A stretch of 64,000 bases of DNA from Salipaludibacillus daqingensis (GCF_029891575.1 NZ_JARZHF010000006.1:248001-312000), one strand, 5' to 3'. Shown: positions 52,872 to 62,131, counted from the stretch's first letter. Made by a program: numbers and translations. The notes: generated by a model not told the origin, from the sequence alone.

Positions 52872-53639
52872 ATGGATAACGAGAAATTGCTGGACGCTTT
52901 AACAAAAAAATTCGACAAGATGGACGGTCAGTTTGATAAAGTGTATAAAAGACTTGATGATGTAGATGAGAAGTTTGAAAAAGTGTATAAAAGGCTTGAT
53001 GATGTCGACGAGAAGTTTGAAAAAGTGGACGAACAGTTTGAAACGGTATTTAACAAGTTTGATCTTATAGATGACCAATTTGAGAATGTGAATCATAAAT
53101 TTAATCAAGTGGACGAGCAGTTTACGACAGTTTTCCATAAGTTTGATCTCGTGGACGGACAGTTTGAAACGGTATTTAACAAGTTTGATTTCATAGATGA
53201 ACAATTTGAGAATGTGAATCATAAATTTGATCAAGTGGACGAGCAGTTTACGACAGTTTTCCATAAGTTTGAAAAAGTGGATGAACAGTTTGAAACGGTA
53301 TTTAACAAGTTTGATCTCATAGATGAACAATTTGAGAATGTGAATCATAAATTTAATCAAGTGGACGAGCAGTTTACGACAGTTTTCCATAAGTTTGATC
53401 TCGTGGACGGGCAATTCGACATTATAAATCAAAAGTTCGATCACGTGGATGATCAATTCATGACTGTAACTAATAAACTAGATCAGATGGAGAAAAGCCA
53501 ACAAGAAGATGTGAAAGGAACCCTTCATATCATAAATAAGAAAATGGATACATTTATATACGACATTGATTATTTAAGTGAAAAAGTAGGGAAGCATGAT
53601 ACACAAATTAATCGCCTTGAAAAGAACATGAGATTGTAG
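52872..53639 (+). CDS. Phe-heptad coiled-coil repeat protein
   Basis: 255 aa, not assigned to a named family. Residues about 14-215 are an unbroken series of heptads with Phe or Leu at one core position and Val, Ile or Met at the other (pattern KFDxVDxQFxxV), strongly acidic. The last 40 residues (KGTLHIINKKMDTFIYDIDYLSEKVG) are a more usual coiled coil. No signal peptide, membrane segment or enzyme motif. The central part is encoded by 126-bp DNA repeats (six heptads each). A long parallel bundle or filament-like structure is likely; function unknown. Similar short heptad proteins with a DUF16-like look occur in other bacteria. Confidence 0.8.
   Translation: MDNEKLLDALTKKFDKMDGQFDKVYKRLDDVDEKFEKVYKRLDDVDEKFEKVDEQFETVFNKFDLIDDQFENVNHKFNQVDEQFTTVFHKFDLVDGQFETVFNKFDFIDEQFENVNHKFDQVDEQFTTVFHKFEKVDEQFETVFNKFDLIDEQFENVNHKFNQVDEQFTTVFHKFDLVDGQFDIINQKFDHVDDQFMTVTNKLDQMEKSQQEDVKGTLHIINKKMDTFIYDIDYLSEKVGKHDTQINRLEKNMRL
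53034..53411 (+). repeat. Three tandem 126-bp repeats in coiled-coil gene
   Basis: Units start CAGTTTGAAACGGTATTTAA at 53034, 53160 and 53286, 126 bp apart, almost identical; each encodes six heptads (42 residues). Confidence 0.93.
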
Positions 53640-53666
53640 AAACACAATAGTGAACAAATAATTCGA

Positions 53667-53699
53667 AAGCCATGTGGATTTGCATTCTCCGCATGGCTT
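53667..53699 (+). terminator. Terminator after coiled-coil gene
   Basis: AAGCCATGTGGA pairs with TCCGCATGGCTT (one G-T pair), 9-nt loop, then ATTTTTG. Between convergent genes. Confidence 0.85.
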
Positions 53700-53796
53700 A
53701 TTTTTGCTTGAGTAATCCTCGCTTGAAACAGCGATTACACGAATATCGCTAGATACCCTCACAGGAATATATTGTGACCTCCCACACGCCAATTCA

Positions 53797-55131
53797 TCAG
53801 TTTGTTTTCCTCGAAACGACCTTCATGTTAAGTCCATCTTTGACTCGAAGGGAAACTAACGGTTCAGGTTCAACTGGAGCAGCATCGACACGCTCGAATC
53901 TTAAACTTTTACCTACAACGGCAAGGATGAGCGCCGTTTCCATCATCGCAAAACGATAGCCGATACAACTCCTTGATCCAGCACCAAATGGAAAGTATGC
54001 AAATGTCGGGATCGATTCTTGGTTTTCCTCTGAGAAACGCTCTGGTTTAAATTGTTCTGGATCTGGAAAAATATCCGCATTTCGATGAATCGAGTAAGGA
54101 GCGATCATGAAAGTACTTCCAGCTTTGTAGGTTTCACCTAATAGTTCCACATCTTCGTCTGCCTCTCGGTAAATAAGCCAAGCTGGGGGATATAATCGCA
54201 ACGTTTCCTTAATGATCTGATTTGTATACGTTAGCTTCCGGTACGTTTCAAAAGGGGTTTCCGTTAACGAGTCTAATTGATCAATTTCTTCATGGAATTT
54301 TGCTTCTGCCTCAGGATTTTTTGACAAGGCATAGAAGATCCACGTTAACAAATTGGCTGACGTTTCATGTCCGGCGAGTAGCATCGTCATCATTTGATCG
54401 CGAAGTTCTTTATCAGATATCGGAGGGGCGTCGGGCTGTTTTGCTGAATCCAACAATAAGCCAACCATCGTATCTTCGTATGCTGTTGGGTTTCGCTTTG
54501 CCTCGTCGATAATAGGATAGATCACGTTTTCTAACTTGTTGATTGCGTCTCGGTGTGTTCTATTTCCCTTTGTCGGAACAGCCAGAGGTAATAGGATTGG
54601 TGAAAATAAGTTGTTCGCCGTTTGTTTAATCGTCGCGCTGACAGCAGCGGCCAATTCTTTTTTCTTTTCATCTACATTTGTAGCAAACATGACCTTCGAA
54701 ATGATCGATAGCGTAAGCTCCATCATCTCTTCATCTAATAGGCACGAGTCCTTTTGCTCCAGTTCTGCTACTAGACTTTCTGAATCCGATACCATTGTAT
54801 CGGCGTAGCGCATGAGACGCTCTTTATAAAAAACAGGTTGAAAGTACTTTTTTTGCTTTTTGTGTGTGGATTTTTCAGTTGTAAGTAATCCATCACCAAT
54901 CGTTCTTGTCAAAACTTTAGACGTACGTCCCTTCCGAAAAAAAGCATCCTTGGTTACTAATATCTCTTGAACGAAGGAAGGAGAGTTAACAATATAAGAA
55001 GGGACAAGCCCTGTATTTAATGAAACAATATCTCCCTTTTGGAGCAATCTTACAAAAAACGATAACGGATCTCTTCTAAAATCAAAATAGTTTTTGATAC
55101 GCGACCTCTTGATAGTCTTCGTTCGGCTCAT
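53797..55131 (-). CDS. Cytochrome P450
   Basis: 444 aa; ATG 55131 (MSRTKTIKRSRIKNYF) with GGAGGGGG upstream; longer in-frame starts to 55191 lack a site. Haem monooxygenase. I-helix oxygen-binding motif AGHETSAN, K-helix ETLR in IKETLRLYPPAW, the PERF meander region, and the haem loop FPFGAGSRSCIGYRF with the thiolate Cys. The overall look is that of the CYP102-haem-domain/fatty-acid or carotenoid-type P450s of bacilli, without a fused reductase. No redox partner gene is adjacent, so electrons must come from unlinked ferredoxin or flavodoxin. Substrate unknown. Confidence 0.93.
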   Translation of the reverse strand: MSRTKTIKRSRIKNYFDFRRDPLSFFVRLLQKGDIVSLNTGLVPSYIVNSPSFVQEILVTKDAFFRKGRTSKVLTRTIGDGLLTTEKSTHKKQKKYFQPVFYKERLMRYADTMVSDSESLVAELEQKDSCLLDEEMMELTLSIISKVMFATNVDEKKKELAAAVSATIKQTANNLFSPILLPLAVPTKGNRTHRDAINKLENVIYPIIDEAKRNPTAYEDTMVGLLLDSAKQPDAPPISDKELRDQMMTMLLAGHETSANLLTWIFYALSKNPEAEAKFHEEIDQLDSLTETPFETYRKLTYTNQIIKETLRLYPPAWLIYREADEDVELLGETYKAGSTFMIAPYSIHRNADIFPDPEQFKPERFSEENQESIPTFAYFPFGAGSRSCIGYRFAMMETALILAVVGKSLRFERVDAAPVEPEPLVSLRVKDGLNMKVVSRKTN

Positions 55132-55200
55132 AGTACAACCCCCTCCAACATTAGTTGCCATCATTGTATAACAATCGTAGATGTTTTGCATAATTTAGCG

Positions 55201-55228
55201 TGCCGAATGGGACGGTTCTCATGCGGCA
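55201..55228 (+). repeat. REP-like dispersed repeat, copy 15
   Basis: Complete unit from TGCCGAATGG to CATGCGGCA; one G of the GGGG core is missing. It lies between the P450 and VanZ-like genes. Confidence 0.88.
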
Positions 55229-55259
55229 GACTTGCGATTCATCAGGTCTTATCTTCGTT

Positions 55260-55766
55260 TCACCCAGTTGAATCAAAAGATTTGTTTCGATGTTTTTTTG
55301 TAGACTCACGTTTAGAAATTAAATAATACAAGAGAAGTGTTAGCAATACAAAAGAAATGCTGCCTACTGTATTTATGTATACATCAAGGAGTCGTCCAGA
55401 ACGATTGATTAAAAAGTGCTGGTGTATTTCATCTAGGAGCCCTATAAAAGAAGAGGTGCCAATAGCGATAATACGCCGTAGCGACCATCGTTTGATGGAA
55501 AGAATGACAAAGATGAAGCTTGCAAGTATCCCATACAAAACAAAATGACCTATTTTTCTAGTTAATAATGCAGGGTTTCCTTGAAAAGAGTATAAAGAAT
55601 AAAATGAACTGTTTATATCCATAAGAAAAATCAAGGACGATTCGTTTTTATAAACTTCGTGTAGAGAAGAATCTATCGTTATAGTTGTTATTTGCGAAGC
55701 GACACTGATAACAATCAGCGAAAAAGTCACGATAATAATCATAGATGACGCTACTAATGGTCGCAT
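55260..55766 (-). CDS. VanZ-like family membrane protein
   Basis: 168 aa, ATG 55766 after AGGGGG. Four to five membrane segments. VanZ signatures: LTRKIGHFVLYGILASF in the second segment and the loop GLLDEIHQHFLINRSGRLLDVYINTVG. The protein that named the family raises teicoplanin resistance by an unknown mechanism; chromosomal homologues like this one have no settled role. Same direction as the P450 gene but separated by 128 bp and a REP-like repeat. Confidence 0.9.
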   Translation of the reverse strand: MRPLVASSMIIIVTFSLIVISVASQITTITIDSSLHEVYKNESSLIFLMDINSSFYSLYSFQGNPALLTRKIGHFVLYGILASFIFVILSIKRWSLRRIIAIGTSSFIGLLDEIHQHFLINRSGRLLDVYINTVGSISFVLLTLLLYYLISKRESTKKHRNKSFDSTG

Positions 55767-55843
55767 CTGTAAACCCCCTAACTAGTCATCCATTTTTAAC
55801 AAGAAATAGAGAAATATACTCGTTGCCTGGTGCCGAACGGTGG

Positions 55844-55872
55844 TGCCGAATGGGGACGGTTCTTGTTCGGCA
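55844..55872 (+). repeat. REP-like dispersed repeat, copy 16
   Basis: Complete unit with matched ends TGCCGAA / TTCGGCA around GGGGACGGTTCT; preceded by a stray half-arm TGCCGAACGG. Confidence 0.9.
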
Positions 55873-55990
55873 GTGAATCGACCGATCCATGTTTTATAGA
55901 AGGAACAAAGACTCACCAATCTTGATGTGTCGTGTTCCTAGGTAACATTCAAAATCTCTCAACTGTGGGGAGCATCTTGTTAAGAGGAGG

Positions 55991-56107
55991 CGTCTTGAGA
56001 CCGTTGCGAGTCGATTTTGGTGAAAGATGGTCACAAGAGGGAGTATCTTGAGCCCGTTGCGAGTCGATTTTGGTGAAAGACGGTCACAAGAGGGAGCGTC
56101 TTGAGCC
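55991..56107 (+). repeat. 53-bp tandem repeat, about 2.2 copies
   Basis: CGTTGCGAGTCGATTTTGGT recurs at 56002 and 56055 inside units running from CTTGAG to CACAAGAGGGAG; a third partial unit ends at 56107. Copies differ at only a few positions. Confidence 0.9.
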
Positions 56108-56177
56108 AAAAACGTTTTGATTTTACGAAAAAAACTTTTCCTCTCAAAAGATTACGAACAAGTGACAAATTGCTTAG

Positions 56178-56201
56178 TTTTGCCGCATGGGAACCGTCCC
56201 C
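56178..56201 (-). repeat. REP-like dispersed repeat, copy 17
   Basis: TTTTGCCGCATGGGAACCGT plus CCCC; inverted relative to copy 16, together flanking the 53-bp tandem repeat. Confidence 0.88.
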
Positions 56202-56488
56202 ATTCCCCACCCATTCCCTACCAAAATTTCCTATAGATGAAAAAAGGTTCTAAAGGCCTTGTTCGTGCATAAATTTTATATAATTCTGTCGTGAATTTTA
56301 GGGGAAAAATTCATTATAGTGAATTTCAGATCGAATAACTTCGTTTCGTGTTGCGGTATTTGTCGTAAATTATATCTATTTATAGTAAATATTAACATCT
56401 AAGTTTGATATTACCTGAAAATTAAAATAATATAAAAATAGATTGATAGATAGGTAATATGGTGCAAAAAAGGAGGGGAGATTTTCAT

Positions 56489-56524
56489 ATGTCGCCTATC
56501 GGACCATACTTAAAGGGGGAATAA
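56489..56524 (+). CDS. Candidate 11-codon leader peptide before protease
   Basis: ATG 56489 reads MSPIGPYLKGE and stops 1 bp before the protease ATG. Its ribosome site AGGAGGGGAG (56471-56480) is the strongest in the area, and the protease ribosome site AAGGGGG lies inside it. Likely translational coupling. Confidence 0.5.
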   Translation: MSPIGPYLKGE

Positions 56525-56525
56525 A

Positions 56526-59500
56526 ATGTACTATAATAAGAGGAAGATACGTTCATTGTTCGCTATGTTGATGGTATTTTTGCTAGTTTTGACCCCATTC
56601 ACTAGTTTTGCAGAGTCTACTAATGCAGCTAATTCTAGTGAGATGACGACTTTGAAAGAGCAAAACGAAACAACGGCAGCAGAAAAAATTGATTCTTCCG
56701 TCATGAAACAATTGGAAGATGAAAAGTATGCAGATGTGTTAATCGAGTTAACAGAGCAAGTAGATACTTCGGAAGTCGCAGCTGTTGCAAAACAACAGTT
56801 AGGCTCTGATTCCACAGCCTACAATCAAAAAATGGCAGCAAGACATGCTGTAGTGGAAACATTACGCACCACTGCAGAAACCACACAACAACCTCTCTTA
56901 ACTACCTTAGAAAAATCCCAAGAACAAGGTGAAGTCAAGGATATCGAAAGTTTCTATATTATGAACGTCATTTCCGTTAAAGCGACAAAAGACGTTATTG
57001 AAAGACTTTCTTATTCTTCTGATGTCGCGCGAATTAAAGACAATGATCATGTAGACATCATTCACCCTGAAAAACCAGAAGATCCTATTTCCTCTCCGGC
57101 CGTCAATAACGACGAAGTGGAATGGAACATTGATCAAGTTCTTGCTCCGGACGCCTGGAACGAATTTGGTGTTACAGGAGAAGGAATTGTCGTTGGTGTC
57201 ATTGATACTGGTGTTCAATGGGATCATGAAGCATTAAAAGAAAATTTCCGTGGGTATGATCCAGAAGATCCAGATAATCCAGATGCAACTGGAAACTGGT
57301 TAGACGCTACGGGAAGTTCTGAACTTCCAGCTGACACACATGGTCATGGTACCCATGTAACAGGTACGGTTATGGGTCAAGGACCAGATGAAACAAACAT
57401 CGTTGGAGTCGCACCTGATGCAGAGTGGATTGCCGCTCGTGCCTTCACTGCCGCTGGTGGGACAGAAGCTGCTTTGTTAGCATCTGGTGAATTTATGCTT
57501 GCACCAAATGGTGACCCAGACTTAGCTCCTGATATTGTACAAAACTCATGGGGCGGTCAACCAGGAGTTGACGAGTGGTATCGTCCAATGGTCCAAGCTT
57601 GGCGTGATGCTGGACAATTACCAGTTTTTTCAGCCGGAAATTCAGGACCCGGCGCTGAAACAGTTACTCCTCCTTCAAACTATCCAGAAAGTTATGCCGT
57701 AGCGGCTACGGATAGTAATAACGGAGTTGCGAGTTTCTCCAGTCGAGGCCCATCACAATATGATGATCAAAAGCCAAACATTTCCGCACCAGGGGTAAAC
57801 ATTCGCTCATCAGTTCCAGGTGGCGGATATGAAGGTGGATGGAATGGGACATCAATGGCTTCCCCACATATTTCTGGTGTTGCAGCTATGCTGCTTTCGA
57901 TTGATGCTTCCTTATCGCCTGATGAGATTGAGGAAATCATGGACGAAACAGCAACACCTTTAACGGATGACCAATACTCAGACGTCCCGAATGATGGGTA
58001 TGGGGTAGGTTTAGTTAATGCCTATGAAGCTGTTGCGATGATAGCTGATGGAACAGGATTTGTTAGTGGTCAAGTGTTATCCGAAGGTTCCGATGAAGAG
58101 CCTCCAACAATTGAGCACACACCATTAGACTTTTCTTTTTCCGGGATGGACCTACCAGTCACAGCAGAAATTTCTGATGATGTTGCAGTCGTAGAAGCAG
58201 AAGTAATTGTTAGTCATGAGGAGTTTGATGAGGACATCTCAATAGACATGTCTCTCACATCTGGGGATCATCTAGATGGAACGTATGAAGCGACGATTCC
58301 TCATATGTATGCCATGGAACCAGGTTTTGACTATCAAATCTTCGCTCATGACTTCGGTGGAAACACGACATCGACAGACGTGAATTGGGTAGATATTGAA
58401 TTCGGTATTGTGCCGGATGAGTACAGTGAAGACTTTGAAGAATTCCCTCTCGGTTGGACGATGGGTGGAAGCTGGGAGTGGGGAGAGCCTTCTGGTGATA
58501 GCCCGGACCCAGTTGTAGGAGATAACGTGATTGGTACAAACCTTGCCGGAAATTATCCGCCAAATGCAGCCGACACGTTAGTTCTTCCACCTATCGATTT
58601 AAGGGATTCGGATGCAGCTTCATTAAGTCTCAGTCATTGGTACGACATTGAAGCTGGTTGGGATTACGGATATGTCAACATTTCATCCGATTTTGGTGAA
58701 ACGTGGGAAACGATTGAGACCATATCTCAACGAGGTCAAGAGTGGGAAAACTTATATATCGACTTAAACGAATATGTCGGCTCCGATGACCCGATTTTTG
58801 TAGCATTCGAGCTAACATCTGATGCGATTATCGAGTATTTAGGTTGGTATTTGGATGATGTAGAACTTCAAGGGGCAGATACCGAAGCACCGGATGCGCC
58901 TACCGAATTAGAAGCAACGGCTAGTTCTACAGGTATTACGTTGTCGTGGACTGCGTCTGAAGCAGCGGACACTGCTGGTTACAACGTATACCGATCCACA
59001 ACGTCTGGCTCGGATTTTGAAAAAATAGGTGATACGTCGAGTACTCAGTTTAATGATAATACAGGGGAATCTGGGGAGACGTATTACTATGTTGTGACGG
59101 CATTTGACTACTCTGGAAACGAAAGCGACTATTCCAATGAAACGTCGGCTGCACCACCTGAAATCGAAGTGCTTTTCCACACGGACTTTGATGAAAACGA
59201 TGGTGACTTTACGACAGACGGCGAAAACAATAGTTGGGAATGGGGCGAACCAACTTCTGGACCTGAAGAAGCCTTTGCTGGAGAAAACCTCTTGGCTACG
59301 AATCTATCAGGAGATTACAACAACAATGAAGATAGCTGGATGATGAGTCCAGAAATGGAATTAAACGCTGACCTTACTACCGCAGAGTTGAATTTCACTT
59401 ACTGGCAAAACATCGAAAATAATTTTGACTACGGATATGTGGAAGTAACTGCTGACGGTGGATCTACTTGGGATACCCTTACTAGTTACACGGATGTATT

Positions 59501-61841
59501 TGAAACTTGGAATACAGAAGCAGTTTCGCTAAATGATTACATTGGTGAAACGATCCAATTCCGTTTTGCATTAGAGACAGATGGGTCCGTTACTCGTCCT
59601 GGTTGGTACATCGATGATGTGTATGTACTTGGATCGTTTGAAAGTACAGACGACGTCGTGGAAAGTCCTTCAACAGAGCGAGTATCCATTGATTCATCAC
59701 GAGAAAAAGTCGGTCCACAATCGACTTTTGAACACACGCTTCAAAATGATGCTTCATCGTATGAATTTGAAAAAGTTTCAGGCGGTGCTACAAGTGTCCT
59801 TTCAGAAGATGGATTACCAGTTGACGGTACAGTAACAATTGTAGAAACGGACCGTACAACACAGACGGATCCAACAACTGGAGAGTATACGATTAGAAGT
59901 AGTGCAACAGAAGATGGGGAAACAGTAACTGTTCTTGCAGAAGCTTACGGATTCCATCCAGCTGAAGCAAGTGTCACAGTTGAAGAAGATGAAACAACGT
60001 ACCAAAACTTCATGCTAGATCCTTTAGCAACTGGAGATATTGAAGGTACTGTAACAAATGATTATACGGAAGAACCCGTTGAGGGCGCATCTTTACGTAT
60101 CATCGAAGATCCAAATGTACCGGTTGCCTATACGGATGACTCTGGTGCATTCACGATGGAAGGTATCTATGAAGGAGACTATACTGTTCGAGTTTCCGCA
60201 GAAGGATACCATCCGAATGAATTTGATGTCACGGTTGAAGATGGAGAAGTATTCGTTCTTGACGTGGCGTTGGAGCAATTTGTAGGATACGAAGATGAAA
60301 TCGCTTATGATAATGGACAGCCTGAAAATGCGTTAGTGTTAAACGCAGCAGGAAATGGATTAGCGGTGAAGTTTACACCAGAAGATGGTATGGCTGAACT
60401 TCGAGGTGTGAATATGTTCATACATGGTGATGATTTCCCTGTGCCTGGGGGGAATGAAATCAACATTGTTGTGTACGATACAGATGACAATGGCAATCCA
60501 AATGAACAGGTGATCGAACCTGTCTTAGTAGAAGTAGATCGCGGGGAGTGGAACTATATTGATCTATCGGATCATGGTTTTGTAACAGAAGATGATTTCT
60601 TCATCTCGACGTTGCAAGATGAAATAGGAGATTATTCACCTGCAGTTGGTACAGATGAAGAGCAGCCAAATGCAGAGCGTTCTTACTTGAACATCGGTGG
60701 ATCATTTGAACCTCACTTCGATAATGGTAACTTTATGATCCGTGCAAATGTCGCCTACTCTCTTGATGCACCAACACTGACATCGCCAGAAGATGGCATG
60801 TTTACTTCGGAAGATTCTATCGAAGTAACTGGTGAGTTTGCTGGTGATGGAGATGTCACTGTATATAATAATGGTGAAGAAGCGGCAGTGGCCGATATGG
60901 AAGATGGAGCATTTAGTGCGACGATTGATTTGGAAGAAGGGGATAACGAGATTTTTGCAGAAGGTGATGCAGAAGGTATTCCACTTCCTTCAGACAGTGT
61001 CACAGTTATTAAAGATTCGATTGATCCTGACGTGACGATTGATTCGCCAGTAGACGGTTCTGTTACAGGCAATGAAGTCATTAACGTAGAAGGTTCAGTT
61101 GATGATGAAAACTTAGCTTCTATTGCTGTCAATGGAGAGGATACGGAATTTGCAGAAGACGGTTCCTTCTCGAAACAAATCATTGTAGAAGAAGGGGAAA
61201 ATACTTTCACTGTTGAAGCTGTGGACCATGCTGGAAATAGCACAACAGAAGAAGTCACTGTCTATGTTGACTGGACAGATCCTTCGATTGAGAATATTGA
61301 ACCAGCGGAAGATATGGAAATAGAGCCTGGTGACACGGTAACTGTTTCTTTCGAGAGTGATTCTGAAGGTGGAGAAGCGAGTTTCACGGTCAGTATCCCG
61401 AGTGGTAATCAGCCTGCTGCCATTAATGAAATGGAAGAGGTAGAACCTGGTTTCTATGAAGGAACGTGGACGGCTCCTGAAGGGAACTTCGAAAATGCAG
61501 AGGTCAACATTAGCATGACGGATGCAGCAGGAAACCATTCAACAGCTACAGCTGATGGAACTATTACTGTTGCTGAGGAGCCAATGACTGCAGAAGAGCT
61601 CTATCACATTATTGATCGTTTGGAAGAAGACGGGGAAATCAACAAAAGAGCGTCCAGTCAATTAACGGGAGCGCTTGAAAATGCGGTGGACCATTACAAT
61701 AATGGCAGAGAAAAACAAGCATTTAGCCAGCTTGATCGATTCCTTTCCATCATTGATGGAAATCATATGAGGGACGCATCGGAAGAAGTGAAAGAACTTC
61801 TCCGAGACAGCGTCAATGAACTGAGAGAGGAATGGTCGTAA
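56526..61841 (+). CDS. Secreted bacillopeptidase F-like S8 serine protease, multidomain
   Basis: 1771 aa. Signal peptide to about 29 (TSFAES), I9-like propeptide (60-180), S8 catalytic domain (about 200-510) with D227 in VIDTGVQ, H274 in THGHGTHVTG and S443 in GTSMASPHISG, close to bacillopeptidase F. It is then much longer than Bpr: MAM/choice-of-anchor-J-like domain 1 (about 632-783), fibronectin III (788-878), J-like domain 2 (881-1035), carboxypeptidase-regulatory-like beta domains (about 1090-1255, GTVTNDYTEEPVEGASLRI), an Ig/glucodextranase-like domain (about 1500-1583), and the helical C-terminal domain (1686-1771) shared with the GH16 glucanase. No LPXTG. Highly acidic. Confidence 0.92.
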   Translation: MYYNKRKIRSLFAMLMVFLLVLTPFTSFAESTNAANSSEMTTLKEQNETTAAEKIDSSVMKQLEDEKYADVLIELTEQVDTSEVAAVAKQQLGSDSTAYNQKMAARHAVVETLRTTAETTQQPLLTTLEKSQEQGEVKDIESFYIMNVISVKATKDVIERLSYSSDVARIKDNDHVDIIHPEKPEDPISSPAVNNDEVEWNIDQVLAPDAWNEFGVTGEGIVVGVIDTGVQWDHEALKENFRGYDPEDPDNPDATGNWLDATGSSELPADTHGHGTHVTGTVMGQGPDETNIVGVAPDAEWIAARAFTAAGGTEAALLASGEFMLAPNGDPDLAPDIVQNSWGGQPGVDEWYRPMVQAWRDAGQLPVFSAGNSGPGAETVTPPSNYPESYAVAATDSNNGVASFSSRGPSQYDDQKPNISAPGVNIRSSVPGGGYEGGWNGTSMASPHISGVAAMLLSIDASLSPDEIEEIMDETATPLTDDQYSDVPNDGYGVGLVNAYEAVAMIADGTGFVSGQVLSEGSDEEPPTIEHTPLDFSFSGMDLPVTAEISDDVAVVEAEVIVSHEEFDEDISIDMSLTSGDHLDGTYEATIPHMYAMEPGFDYQIFAHDFGGNTTSTDVNWVDIEFGIVPDEYSEDFEEFPLGWTMGGSWEWGEPSGDSPDPVVGDNVIGTNLAGNYPPNAADTLVLPPIDLRDSDAASLSLSHWYDIEAGWDYGYVNISSDFGETWETIETISQRGQEWENLYIDLNEYVGSDDPIFVAFELTSDAIIEYLGWYLDDVELQGADTEAPDAPTELEATASSTGITLSWTASEAADTAGYNVYRSTTSGSDFEKIGDTSSTQFNDNTGESGETYYYVVTAFDYSGNESDYSNETSAAPPEIEVLFHTDFDENDGDFTTDGENNSWEWGEPTSGPEEAFAGENLLATNLSGDYNNNEDSWMMSPEMELNADLTTAELNFTYWQNIENNFDYGYVEVTADGGSTWDTLTSYTDVFETWNTEAVSLNDYIGETIQFRFALETDGSVTRPGWYIDDVYVLGSFESTDDVVESPSTERVSIDSSREKVGPQSTFEHTLQNDASSYEFEKVSGGATSVLSEDGLPVDGTVTIVETDRTTQTDPTTGEYTIRSSATEDGETVTVLAEAYGFHPAEASVTVEEDETTYQNFMLDPLATGDIEGTVTNDYTEEPVEGASLRIIEDPNVPVAYTDDSGAFTMEGIYEGDYTVRVSAEGYHPNEFDVTVEDGEVFVLDVALEQFVGYEDEIAYDNGQPENALVLNAAGNGLAVKFTPEDGMAELRGVNMFIHGDDFPVPGGNEINIVVYDTDDNGNPNEQVIEPVLVEVDRGEWNYIDLSDHGFVTEDDFFISTLQDEIGDYSPAVGTDEEQPNAERSYLNIGGSFEPHFDNGNFMIRANVAYSLDAPTLTSPEDGMFTSEDSIEVTGEFAGDGDVTVYNNGEEAAVADMEDGAFSATIDLEEGDNEIFAEGDAEGIPLPSDSVTVIKDSIDPDVTIDSPVDGSVTGNEVINVEGSVDDENLASIAVNGEDTEFAEDGSFSKQIIVEEGENTFTVEAVDHAGNSTTEEVTVYVDWTDPSIENIEPAEDMEIEPGDTVTVSFESDSEGGEASFTVSIPSGNQPAAINEMEEVEPGFYEGTWTAPEGNFENAEVNISMTDAAGNHSTATADGTITVAEEPMTAEELYHIIDRLEEDGEINKRASSQLTGALENAVDHYNNGREKQAFSQLDRFLSIIDGNHMRDASEEVKELLRDSVNELREEWS

Positions 61842-61869
61842 TAAGCGGTTAGTGGGAGTGCCGAATGGG

Positions 61870-61902
61870 TGCCGAATGGGGACGGTTCTCGTGCGGCAAA
61901 AA
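61870..61902 (+). repeat. REP-like dispersed repeat, copy 18
   Basis: Complete unit TGCCGAATGGGGACGG ... GTGCGGCA plus A tract, preceded by a partial TGCCGAATGGG; 29 bp after the protease stop. Confidence 0.9.
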
Positions 61903-61920
61903 AGAATTATTTGAATAGGT

Positions 61921-61948
61921 CCGACGGCAAAAACACCTTTGCCGTCGG
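61921..61948 (+). terminator. Terminator of protease gene
   Basis: 11-bp stem CCGACGGCAAA / TTTGCCGTCGG, followed shortly by a run of eight T. Confidence 0.93.
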
Positions 61949-62055
61949 GCTTTTTTTTGGAGAGGTGAGTTGACGAGGTGGGGCAGGTCTAACTAGGGCG
62001 ATTCTGTGTCGATATTAGCTTGGGAAAAGGCTTTGAACTGCACCGCTAGAAGCAT

Positions 62056-62073
62056 GGGGATGGCTCTTATGCT
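62056..62073 (+). repeat. REP-like repeat, copy 19 (degenerate)
   Basis: GGGGATGGCTCTTATGC, two mismatches to the core, ends lost. Confidence 0.5.
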
Positions 62074-62131
62074 TCCTTCGATGTAGAGTGGCTACTTAGT
62101 CTTGGTCAAAGGAGGAGTCATTTTATTTATG

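Larger units (their letters stand above)
55767..56488. other. Repeat-rich intergenic region before the large protease
   Basis: About 720 bp. It contains REP-like copies 16 and 17 and a 53-bp tandem repeat (55991-56107). An AT-rich stretch (56220-56460) must carry the protease promoter. No gene was seen; a minus-strand frame at 55894-56109 only translates the tandem repeat. Confidence 0.55.

Noticed and set aside
52899-53456. 185-codon minus-strand open frame opposite the coiled-coil gene
   Set aside because: It exists because the 126-bp repeats have no antisense stops; no ribosome site, and the composition is unlike a protein.
55894-56109. 71-codon minus-strand frame
   Set aside because: Translates the 53-bp tandem repeat; no ribosome site.
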